Source of the DNA: Algibacter_G agarivorans | GTDB taxonomy: Bacteria > Bacteroidota > Bacteroidia > Flavobacteriales > Flavobacteriaceae | Direction of reading: 5' to 3' | DNA: 64,000 nt | NCBI RefSeq assembly: GCF_039543245.1 | Contig: NZ_BAABJJ010000044.1 | Coordinates: 186,001-250,000 of the forward strand | In this document: positions 35,201 through 42,866 of the stretch, in pieces | Numbering within the stretch: the first letter of the stretch is position 1 | Layout: each line of letters opens with the position of its first letter | Program-made: the position numbers and the translations under genes | The notes under the pieces: generated by a model | Databases searched by the model: none | Told to the model about the DNA's origin: nothing | Seen by the model: only the letters and a program-made list of their open reading frames with translations

Positions 35201-35992
35201 ATGTATTACTCATTATATCAAAGGAAAACACTCGAATACTTATTCAACAAATACAAATTTGGTTCAAAAAGAAAAGAACAAAATGATATAAAGAGATTAA
35301 ACTTAAATGGAAAAATTAAAAATTATAAAATTATATGTGACAACACAATAATTCAAGAATATGAATTCAATGAATTAGGCTTTATAGTTTTAGAATTTAA
35401 TCCCAAAGAGTATTATATGAATGAATTTTATGATAACGGTTTAATAAAAGAAAAAAGAGTTTTTGATAGCAATGATAAAAACTTATGCACCGAATATTTC
35501 CACTACAACAATTTAGGAGTATTGGAAGAAAAAATAGTCGGATATCATAATAACCTACAAAAAAATTATGATGAATACTATGAATATGATAGAAGAGGCA
35601 ATACAACAGCCATAATTAGACAATATGTTAATTATAATGATGATGTTGAAACATTCAAATACAATTCAAAATATCAAATAACAGACCACTATATTTTTGA
35701 CAAATCCTCACGCAATTTTATCGGAAGATTTAAGTATAAATTTAGGGAGTTTTTAACTCTAGAAAAGTATTTCTCGGAAGATAATGAACTTCTTTCCTCT
35801 AAAAAGTGTACTCTAGATTTACATAACAATCCTATTCAAGTAGAAAAATATGTGAAATTTATGAATTTAAAATCGACAACAAATTATCTTTACAGCTACG
35901 ATAAACACCAAAATTGGGTAACAAGAGACCAAAGTTTAAATGGAACAAAAAAAGTTCAAGAGACCACCCAAATTGAATATTTTGAAATATAA
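35201..35992 (+). CDS. YD-repeat-like protein of unknown function (cassette gene 2)
   Basis: 263 residues, cytoplasmic by sequence, with no signal peptide. Aromatic-rich beta repeats of the type Y-(E/F)-Y-(D/N) appear at about 120, 135 and 160. A C-terminal Y-S-Y-D-K-H-Q-N-W-V-T-R motif is common to Bacteroidota YD/RHS-like fragments. It could be a free-standing tip or binding module. A perfect 10-bp inverted repeat encloses the gene (35154-35163 with 35998-36007). It starts with the first usable ATG after the left arm; an earlier ATG at 35182 stops after five codons. Confidence 0.6.
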   Translation: MYYSLYQRKTLEYLFNKYKFGSKRKEQNDIKRLNLNGKIKNYKIICDNTIIQEYEFNELGFIVLEFNPKEYYMNEFYDNGLIKEKRVFDSNDKNLCTEYFHYNNLGVLEEKIVGYHNNLQKNYDEYYEYDRRGNTTAIIRQYVNYNDDVETFKYNSKYQITDHYIFDKSSRNFIGRFKYKFREFLTLEKYFSEDNELLSSKKCTLDLHNNPIQVEKYVKFMNLKSTTNYLYSYDKHQNWVTRDQSLNGTKKVQETTQIEYFEI

Positions 35993-35997
35993 AAAAC

Positions 35998-36075
35998 TAC
36001 AGCCAACATGCGTATAAAACAAATAAAATGTAAATAAATCTCCGAAATCCTAATGGATTTTCTATTCAGTTTACA
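35998..36075. other. 3' cassette flank with hairpin, attC-like but incomplete
   Basis: Begins with TACAGCCAAC. Positions 36005-36043 closely match 58280-58318 behind the PLD-HA gene. A two-level stem follows: TGTAAA/TTTACA (36029-36034 with 36070-36075) and GAAATCC/GGATTT inside. The outer right arm expected of a complete site is missing; an IS remnant follows shortly. Confidence 0.55.
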
Positions 36076-36099
36076 CCTAACTGCTGGTAGGCTGGTTTT

Positions 36100-36276
36100 C
36101 TAAATCAACGAATGTAGATAATTAGCCGAATCGATTAAACCATTTTTTCTCAAATTATCTAAAACTTCGTATTCATCTAAATCTGGATTTCTTCTATTTA
36201 AAACTAATTTTTTAAAAGCTTCTATTGCCTTATCATGATTCAAAGTTAATTTATGTAACTCTAAATCTCGCAACAT
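36100..36276 (-). CDS. Short open frame, 58 residues, possibly a gene fragment
   Basis: The minus-strand frame from ATG 36276 to 36100 encodes a hydrophilic, helix-rich peptide (L-H-K-L-T-L-N-H-D-K-A-I, D-L-D-E-Y-E-V-L-D-N-L-R). Composition and codon use look natural, but the start abuts an IS remnant, so it may be the tail of a truncated protein. Family not recognised. Confidence 0.3.
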   Translation of the reverse strand: MLRDLELHKLTLNHDKAIEAFKKLVLNRRNPDLDEYEVLDNLRKNGLIDSANYLHSLI

Positions 36277-36284
36277 AATGTCCA

Positions 36285-36388
36285 GTCTAATATAGTAAGT
36301 CCATTTTTAACTAAATCAAAGTGATTGATTAGAAATTCAGGTAAGATGAGTTTGAGTAAGTCTAGATAATTGTCCAAGGTTCTTTTTT
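36285..36388 (-). pseudogene. ISAon1-type transposase, N-terminal remnant
   Basis: A minus-strand frame reads N-Y-L-D-L-L-K-L-I-L-P-E-F-L then N-H-F-D-L-V-K-N, the N-terminal pattern of ISAon1-family transposases. Similarity stops near 36290, where the frame runs into unrelated sequence. It is about 30 codons of a lost element. The rest of 35993-36542 holds the cassette flank, a short frame and the guaB terminator. Confidence 0.5.
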
Positions 36389-36480
36389 AAACAAAAATCG
36401 TAATCTTATTTCGATTCACACACAACTTTTGAGATTGATCCCTGACTTAAGTTACTCATAACCGTTAAACGAACTTCCCG

Positions 36481-36526
36481 AAAAACACAAAAGCTATACT
36501 TTATAAAGTATAGCTTTTGTGTTTTT
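36481..36526. terminator. Terminator behind guaB
   Basis: A perfect stem of about 20 bp: AAAACACAAAAGCTATACTT pairs with AAGTATAGCTTTTGTGTTTT. It lies 17 bp beyond the guaB stop and is symmetrical, so it also insulates guaB from the cassette island. Confidence 0.85.
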
Positions 36527-36542
36527 AAAGTATAATATAAAC

Positions 36543-38015
36543 CTACCTAGAATAGTTAGGAGATTCTTTAGTAATGGTTACATCATGCGGATGACTTTCA
36601 TTAATACCACTTGCCGTAATTTTAACAAATTGTCCGTTTTCTTTTAAGGCTTCAATATCCTTAGCACCACAGTAGCCCATTCCCGCACGTAAACCACCGA
36701 TAAATTGGTGAATACTTTCGTACAAATCGCCTTTATAAGGCACACGACCTACAATACCTTCGGGTACTAGTTTTTTAATATCGTCTTCTACATCTTGGAA
36801 ATAACGGTCTTTACTACCTTCTTTCATAGCTTCAACAGAACCCATACCACGATACGATTTAAACTTTCTTCCTTCGTAAATAATAGTTTCTCCTGGAGAC
36901 TCTTTAGTTCCTGCTAAAAGCGAACCTAACATTACGGTATCTGCACCCGCTGCAATAGCTTTAGGAATATCGCCTGTATAACGAATACCACCATCTGCAA
37001 TTACAGGAACTCCTGTGCCTTTTATAGCAGCAGCAACTTCTAATACCGCAGAAAACTGTGGAAAACCTACACCAGCAACCACTCGCGTAGTACAAATAGA
37101 ACCAGGTCCAATACCAACTTTTACAGCATCAGCACCAGCTTCAACTAAATATTTAGCAGCTGCACCAGTGGCTATATTACCAACAACAACATCTAGTTCT
37201 TGGAACTTTGATTTAATTTCTTTTAAGACTCCAACCACACCTTTAGTATGCCCATGTGCAGTATCAATAATAACAGCATCAACACCTGCTTTTACTAAAG
37301 CCTCTGCTCTTTGAACTGCATCAGCTGTAACTCCTAATGCTGCTGCAACTCGTAAGCGACCGTATTTATCCTTATTGGCATTAGGTTTTTGACTCAGTTT
37401 TGTAATATCTCTAAAGGTTATTAAACCTGATAATTTAAAGTTATCATCAACAATTAATAATTTTTCAATTTTATGCTGTTGAAGAATTTTTTCAGCATCT
37501 TGTAAAGAGGTTCCAACTGCTGCTGTTACTAAGTTTTCACTCGTCATAACTTCAGTAATTGGCCTTTTATTATCATGTTCAAAACGCAAATCACGATTTG
37601 TAACGATTCCCTTTAAAGTCCCTTCATCATCAACAATAGGAATACCGCCAATGCCATATTCGGCCATATATTTTTTGGCATGCTTAACTTTGGCCGTAAG
37701 TGGTAAAGTAACAGGATCAATAATCATCCCGCTTTCTGCTCGCTTTACCTTTCTAACTTTCGTAGCTTGCGCCTCAATAGACATGTTTTTATGTAACACC
37801 CCAATACCACCTTCTTGCGCCATGGCAATAGCCATTTTACTTTCGGTAACCGTATCCATGGCAGCCGAAATTATAGGCACGTTTATAGTGATGTTTCTTG
37901 TGAATTTTGTTTGAATACTTACTTCGCGAGGAAGAACTTCAGAAAAAGCTGGGACTAATAGAACGTCGTCATAGGTTAAACCTTCTCCTACTATTTTGTT
38001 TTCGTGTGCAGTCAT
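36543..38015 (-). CDS. guaB: Inosine-5'-monophosphate dehydrogenase
   Basis: 490 residues catalysing IMP to XMP, the committed step to GMP. The TIM barrel is interrupted by two CBS domains (about 95-215). The catalytic Cys lies in G-P-G-S-I-C-T-T-R, phosphate-binding A-D-G-G-I-R follows, and the flap contains Y-R-G-M-G-S. Length is typical. A -7 box and a 20-bp palindrome lie between promoter and start codon. Confidence 0.98.
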   Translation of the reverse strand: MTAHENKIVGEGLTYDDVLLVPAFSEVLPREVSIQTKFTRNITINVPIISAAMDTVTESKMAIAMAQEGGIGVLHKNMSIEAQATKVRKVKRAESGMIIDPVTLPLTAKVKHAKKYMAEYGIGGIPIVDDEGTLKGIVTNRDLRFEHDNKRPITEVMTSENLVTAAVGTSLQDAEKILQQHKIEKLLIVDDNFKLSGLITFRDITKLSQKPNANKDKYGRLRVAAALGVTADAVQRAEALVKAGVDAVIIDTAHGHTKGVVGVLKEIKSKFQELDVVVGNIATGAAAKYLVEAGADAVKVGIGPGSICTTRVVAGVGFPQFSAVLEVAAAIKGTGVPVIADGGIRYTGDIPKAIAAGADTVMLGSLLAGTKESPGETIIYEGRKFKSYRGMGSVEAMKEGSKDRYFQDVEDDIKKLVPEGIVGRVPYKGDLYESIHQFIGGLRAGMGYCGAKDIEALKENGQFVKITASGINESHPHDVTITKESPNYSR

Positions 38016-38018
38016 GAT

Positions 38019-38049
38019 GCAATTATAGTTATAATTGCGTGCAAATATA
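38019..38049 (-). promoter_or_regulatory. guaB promoter -7 box and leader palindrome
   Basis: Minus-strand TATATTTG at 38042-38049 is a good -7 box, with no clear -33. The perfect inverted repeat GCAATTATA-GT-TATAATTGC (38019-38038) covers the expected transcription start and sits 3 bases before the ATG. It could be an operator or an RNA hairpin blocking the start region. Confidence 0.5.
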
Positions 38050-38086
38050 CGACTAAATTATAAGAGCTTGTTTAGTAATTTGTCAA

Positions 38087-38575
38087 TTATTTTTTTTGAA
38101 GTAATTGTTTAAAAATAATACCTGTTGAAGCTACAAAAGTAAGTGCCATTAATATGCCTGAAAGCATAACAATATACTTCATCCATAGTAATCCTGTCCA
38201 GAGTAAATACAACCCTCCAAATGTTAGGATTACTGAAACAAATGGTTCTACTATTAAAAATGTTTTAACGCCCTTAGAGAGTTTGGTTATTGAAACCAAC
38301 AAACCTACCAAAAAGAAAATAATAGACATAGACAGTATATGGTTATGCACCAAAGTGAGCATTTCTTGAGGGCTTTTTTTGAAGCGCATAACAGCAGCAG
38401 CATCATCGTCTTCGTTTCCTAAATACTGTTCTTCAATACCGTTTGGATTTGCTGAAGAGGTTTCGCCAACAAATAGTAAACCTGTATAAAAGCCTATACT
38501 TAATACAATTACAAATGCCCCGATTAATAGTTTAATTTCTTTGGGAAGCGTAAATATTAATCCGTTTAGTTGCAT
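38087..38575 (-). CDS. Four-helix membrane protein, partner of the FMN-binding protein
   Basis: 162 residues with four hydrophobic helices (about 15-35, 80-100, 108-128 and 132-155) and an acidic periplasmic loop after helix 1 (N-E-D-D-D-A-A-A). His75 and His78 (V-H-N-H-I) precede helix 2 and could bind a cofactor. I do not recognise a named family. It starts directly after the stop of the FMN-binding protein gene, so the two are coupled. An electron-transfer or anchoring role is inference. Confidence 0.6.
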   Translation of the reverse strand: MQLNGLIFTLPKEIKLLIGAFVIVLSIGFYTGLLFVGETSSANPNGIEEQYLGNEDDDAAAVMRFKKSPQEMLTLVHNHILSMSIIFFLVGLLVSITKLSKGVKTFLIVEPFVSVILTFGGLYLLWTGLLWMKYIVMLSGILMALTFVASTGIIFKQLLQKK

Positions 38576-39103
38576 TTATAAGATATTTTTACTGTGAAGG
38601 ATTTTTAATGATTTTAACAAATCGTTCATGGCATTGGTCATAGAACGCACAGAAATGGTTGCTCCAGAAATAGCTATAATATTGTCGCCATATTTAAGCT
38701 CGTCACCACCTTTTTTACCAATAAATTGTTTTAACCAACGTGTACTCCCAATTTCGCCACCGTATTCTTCTCTGTAAATTAAAACTTTTGATTTTAGAAC
38801 TATTAAATCCTTATCTAATAATACCAAATAATCAAACTGAGCTGTTTTACTAGGGGCTTTAGAAAGATAGGCATAACCTAAAAGGGAATCGTTAGCTTCT
38901 ATTTTGAAAAGGTTGTTAGCTTCAAATTTTGAAGGTAAGTCTTTTGTGATTTCTGAAGCGATAGTAACTTCTGTAAAATTAAACGTTTCGATATTAAAAC
39001 TCTTTTGAATTTCTTTATCTACTTTTTTCTGAATGTTTTTTGGCAAGCCGAAAGACATCAAGACTAAAGCTATAAATAATATTAAAAGGTGTTTAAAATG
39101 CAT
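38576..39103 (-). CDS. Exported FMN-binding-domain protein
   Basis: 175 residues with a signal peptide (about 1-20) and an FMN_bind domain. The motif I-A-I-S-G-A-T-I-S near residue 150 matches the site where ApbE-type transferases attach FMN covalently to Thr. Such proteins carry electrons outside the cytoplasm (as in NqrC, RnfG and extracellular electron-transfer systems). No ApbE gene is in the window. The next gene is the four-helix membrane protein, and a porin gene is upstream on the same strand. Confidence 0.82.
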   Translation of the reverse strand: MHFKHLLILFIALVLMSFGLPKNIQKKVDKEIQKSFNIETFNFTEVTIASEITKDLPSKFEANNLFKIEANDSLLGYAYLSKAPSKTAQFDYLVLLDKDLIVLKSKVLIYREEYGGEIGSTRWLKQFIGKKGGDELKYGDNIIAISGATISVRSMTNAMNDLLKSLKILHSKNIL

Positions 39104-39189
39104 AGTGCAAAAGTATTGTTTTTTATTGTTCTTACAAGTAATACCAATTAGGCAATTACCAAACTTAATTTTTGATAATTGCCTTTGGC

Positions 39190-39272
39190 TAGTTTTGCGT
39201 TAGGGATTGAGGCATTGTTGGAGCTCCTCGAAGAGAGCGACTGCCGAAAGCCCGACCCTTGTGGTAACGCCC
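39190..39272. repeat. GC-rich intergenic island
   Basis: A roughly 83-bp tract with GGAGCTCC, CTCCTCGAAGAGAG and GGTAACGCC is far richer in GC than its surroundings and has no supported reading frame. It resembles a dispersed flavobacterial intergenic repeat from memory. It lies between the porin and FMN-binding genes, next to a hairpin AGGCAATTA/TAATTGCCT (39151-39184). Confidence 0.5.
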
Positions 39273-39316
39273 AAATTATTTCAGATTTCCTTCTTCAAGG
39301 AAATAAAAAAGTCCCA

Positions 39317-40498
39317 TTAAAACCAAACCCCAATTCCGAAGTTAAGTCTATTGGCTACATCTGAACCGGATTGCGCATTATCTCTAAACTGATAATCTCC
39401 TTTTAATACTACTCCTGGAGCAATATGATAACTTAATCCTGTTGTAAAATCGTTTCTGTTATAAGCATCGTTTTGTAATAGCGCTCCATCTGTACTGGCA
39501 TGCGTATCGTACTGCTCGTATCTAGCAAAAGCGAATAAACGCTGTGCTTTATTTTGTGGCAACAAGTTATAAGCAGTTTCCACGTACCAACCCTGTAATG
39601 CACTCCCCAAACCTTGATTTGGATTTGCTACTAGGTCGTAATATAAATTATTATAGTCTTCTGTATCACTAAGACTTGCATGAATAAACTGCCCTCGTGC
39701 CGTAAAACGTTTGTATGCATAACGCGCATCTAAACCAATCATAGAAATCCCAACATCTGCACCTTCTAACATATCTACATCATCTTCGGCTTGTGTACGG
39801 CCAAAATAACCAGACAAGCCTAATCGTAATCCAGAAATTCCATAATAGTCTAATTTAGTAGAAAAATTAGGAGAGTTTATGGTTGACTTAATTCCTTTTT
39901 GTCTTCCGTTTCTCAATCCGCTACTCCCGCCTAATCTTTTTGTTCCATTAACTGATTGAAACCCGTTAAAAATATAAGCTTGATAGCCTAAGGAAATTTC
40001 ATTAAACCTACCGGTAACACCTACCCCAATTTCACGCCAGGTAGTTGGTACAATAGCATTATCTACATTTGGTCTTTCTACACCATTAAATGTAGTTGGC
40101 TCATGAAATTCATTTATAATCCCCATTGGCACCAGCATTAAACCACCACGTAAACTAACATTAGGTGCCACATTATAATTTACAAAGGCTTGTTCTATAA
40201 ACACTTCTTCTACATGCTCGAATTCTACCTCTGTTACAAATTGTGTTTTATCGTTGAATTTGTAACCAAAGAGTAAAACTAACCGTTGCACGTCTAATTC
40301 GCCATTATCACCTTCTGGCTGGTTATAGGTTAGCTCACCATAAGCGCCTACAGTAACAGCTTCTCCATAATTACCAGACAGTATACGTTGTGCTGCGTTT
40401 AATTGCTTTTGAGGGTTAAAAGTGATTGAATCTTGTGAGGTTTGCGCACCTAAGATTGATGCTCCTAAGATTGAAAAAATTAAGGCTAGTTTTCTCAT
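39317..40498 (-). CDS. Outer-membrane porin (OprP/phosphate-selective type)
   Basis: This 393-residue protein has a signal peptide (cleavage near L-G-A-Q, residue 19) followed by about sixteen amphipathic strands and a C-terminal strand ending in V-W-F, the outer-membrane barrel signature. L-R-G-G-L-M-L-V-P-M-G-I-I-N and W-R-E-I-G-V-G-V-T are typical of porins of the O/P family in Bacteroidota. The substrate cannot be assigned. It may be co-transcribed with the FMN-binding pair 214 bp downstream. Confidence 0.82.
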   Translation of the reverse strand: MRKLALIFSILGASILGAQTSQDSITFNPQKQLNAAQRILSGNYGEAVTVGAYGELTYNQPEGDNGELDVQRLVLLFGYKFNDKTQFVTEVEFEHVEEVFIEQAFVNYNVAPNVSLRGGLMLVPMGIINEFHEPTTFNGVERPNVDNAIVPTTWREIGVGVTGRFNEISLGYQAYIFNGFQSVNGTKRLGGSSGLRNGRQKGIKSTINSPNFSTKLDYYGISGLRLGLSGYFGRTQAEDDVDMLEGADVGISMIGLDARYAYKRFTARGQFIHASLSDTEDYNNLYYDLVANPNQGLGSALQGWYVETAYNLLPQNKAQRLFAFARYEQYDTHASTDGALLQNDAYNRNDFTTGLSYHIAPGVVLKGDYQFRDNAQSGSDVANRLNFGIGVWF

Positions 40499-40669
40499 TT
40501 TATTATTGGTTAACTGTTTTTATTTAGACTTATTATAAATAACATTTCAATTGAAGCAGCAAATATAAAACTCATAATAACTTACGCAAAGTTTATTTAG
40601 ATTAATTTTAAATTAACTTTTTATCTAAGATGTAATCAAAATAAAACCAGCATTTTAAGCTAAAAAAAA

Positions 40670-41533
40670 TTAATGGTAATTCTTGAAAATTTTAGAGGCT
40701 TCGTTATAAGCGCTCTCAAAACTAAGCGCATTTAAACTATTATTTTTGTTTGAAGTGAAATAAGATAATAGTTTTTCAGTAGGCATATTTCCAATTAATT
40801 CGTCTTTTGCCATAGGACAGCCACCAAACCCTTGAATGGCCCCATCAAAGCGATTACAGCCAGCCTTAAAAGCAGCGTCAACTTTTTCGAACCAAGATGC
40901 TGGTGTGGTATGTAAATGTGCGCCGAATTCTATATTTGGATATTTAGGAATTAAATTCGAAAATAAATAATCAATACTTTCTGGGTTTGAAGTCCCAACG
41001 GTATCGCTAAGCGATAAAATCTTCACACCCATATTAGCAAGTTTTTCTGTCCACTCGCCTACAATATCGACATTCCATGGGTCGCCATAAGGATTCCCAA
41101 ATCCCATAGAAATATAAACAACGACTTCTTTATTTGATTTATTTGCAATTTCTAATATCTCAGAAAGCGTAACCACAGATTGCGCAATAGTTTTGTGTGT
41201 ATTACGCATTTGAAAGTTCTCTGAAATAGAAAACGGGTAGCCTAAATAGTTTATATCTTTGTGTTTAGAGGCATTGTTGGCACCTCTAGTGTTAGCTACA
41301 ATTGCTAAAAGTTTACTTGTAGTCTTACTTAAATCCAGTTGTGCTAAAACCTCAGCCGTATCAATCATTTGCGGAATGGCTTTTGGCGACACAAAACTGC
41401 CAAAATCAATAGTATCAAACCCAACTCGCAATAACGACTGTATATATTGCACTTTCTGCTCTGTTGGAATAAACTGTTTTATACCTTGCATAGCATCTCG
41501 TGGGCATTCAATAATTTTTATTGGTTTTGACAT
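40670..41533 (-). CDS. Hydroxymethylglutaryl-CoA lyase-like protein
   Basis: 287 residues, DRE-TIM metallolyase fold. The N-terminal E-C-P-R-D-A-M-Q-G is the catalytic Arg-Asp block, F-G-A-H-L-H-T-T carries the metal-binding His pair, and G-F-G-G-C-P-M-A-K supplies the active-site loop with Cys. HMG-CoA lyases cleave HMG-CoA to acetoacetate and acetyl-CoA in leucine degradation. No other leucine genes are nearby. Single gene. Confidence 0.88.
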   Translation of the reverse strand: MSKPIKIIECPRDAMQGIKQFIPTEQKVQYIQSLLRVGFDTIDFGSFVSPKAIPQMIDTAEVLAQLDLSKTTSKLLAIVANTRGANNASKHKDINYLGYPFSISENFQMRNTHKTIAQSVVTLSEILEIANKSNKEVVVYISMGFGNPYGDPWNVDIVGEWTEKLANMGVKILSLSDTVGTSNPESIDYLFSNLIPKYPNIEFGAHLHTTPASWFEKVDAAFKAGCNRFDGAIQGFGGCPMAKDELIGNMPTEKLLSYFTSNKNNSLNALSFESAYNEASKIFKNYH

Positions 41534-41772
41534 TATTTAATCAAAATTTAAGATGATAAAAATACTACTATTTTTCTGAAAAGCTTACCACTATTATGTT
41601 TAACGAAAGTATGGCTATAATTGAATATCATTTTCAATATTCGTGTTGCACTTATTACTTGAACTTAGAAAATACCTAAATATAACATTTTATAAAAATT
41701 ACAATATCCGAGTAAGTTTTAATAATCCAAAACGACACATGAAAAACAATAATAATTTAAGATTTTTTTACT

Positions 41773-42711
41773 ATGAAAAAAATTACTCTAGCGCTTTGTT
41801 TATTTGTCCTGTTGGCATCAAATATAGCTTTTAGCCAAAGCCTTGCTAATTATAACATATCATTAACCACTATTTGGAATACAACTGATCATTCATCTCT
41901 TCCTAGCAATGCGCACTGGTCTCCTTTAGCTGGTGCTACACATAAGAACCTTAATGATATTCTTGTATTTGGTGCAACAGCCCCAATGACCAATGGCATT
42001 AAAGATATTGCAGAAACAGGTAATACGACAAATTTTAACAATGAAATAAATGATATTATTACCGCAGGTAATGCTGACCAATATTTACAACAAGGGTTTT
42101 CTCCTTTTGCGGGTAATAACAGTAACGCAACCATTAATAATGTTACTGTAAGTGAAAATTTTCCATTAATTACACTTGTATCTATGGTTGCCCCTAGTCC
42201 GGATTGGTTTATTGCTGTTAATAATTTAGACTTAAGATCTGGAAATGACCCTGATTTTAACGGATGGGAAAAGACTTTTACTATTGATGTTTTCGCGTAT
42301 GATGCAGGTACAGATGATGGTACAGATTATGGATCTGGAAATTCAGCAAGTTCTCCAAGACAACCCATATCTATGATAACAGGTTTTCCTATTAATGGAA
42401 ACAAAATGGGAACTATTACTTTCACACTGAATACTTCTACCTTAAGTACCAACCAAATTGATACGCTTGAAAACATAAAACTATACCCTAATCCTACCAA
42501 TGGGCAAATTAGCATTTCAAATATTAAAAACAATGAATTAAATGCTATTGAAATCTTTAATGTTTTAGGAAGATTGGTAAAAGAAAGGTCTATTAAATCG
42601 GGATTTACTAAAGTAACTATGGATTTAACCAGCTTAAATAAAGGTATTTATTTGGTACAAATTAAAGCTATTGATGGTGCTAGTAAAACTCAAAAACTTG
42701 TAATCAAGTAA
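41773..42711 (+). CDS. Secreted Spondin_N-domain protein with T9SS sorting tail
   Basis: 312 residues: signal peptide (A-F-S-Q, about residue 22), a Spondin_N-like domain at about 25-215 and a type-A T9SS tail at about 230-312. The Spondin_N part has P-S-P-D-W-F-I-A-V and D-A-G-T-D-D-G-T-D-Y-G. The tail has L-Y-P-N-P-T-N-G and ends K-L-V-I-K. Spondin_N domains mediate adhesion in animals, and bacterial copies are surface proteins of unproven role. It is followed 155 bp later by another T9SS substrate gene. Confidence 0.85.
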   Translation: MKKITLALCLFVLLASNIAFSQSLANYNISLTTIWNTTDHSSLPSNAHWSPLAGATHKNLNDILVFGATAPMTNGIKDIAETGNTTNFNNEINDIITAGNADQYLQQGFSPFAGNNSNATINNVTVSENFPLITLVSMVAPSPDWFIAVNNLDLRSGNDPDFNGWEKTFTIDVFAYDAGTDDGTDYGSGNSASSPRQPISMITGFPINGNKMGTITFTLNTSTLSTNQIDTLENIKLYPNPTNGQISISNIKNNELNAIEIFNVLGRLVKERSIKSGFTKVTMDLTSLNKGIYLVQIKAIDGASKTQKLVIK

Positions 42712-42866
42712 GTAAAAGATTCTAACTGTAAGGCATTATATTCATACTAATTACAAAAATTCATCTCCAAATTGTTAAATAATCGAAAATTTTAACATTA
42801 TAACGTCTTTATTATAGCGCATATTCATTTAGGTATACATTTGAAACATAAAATGTTTTACCCCAA

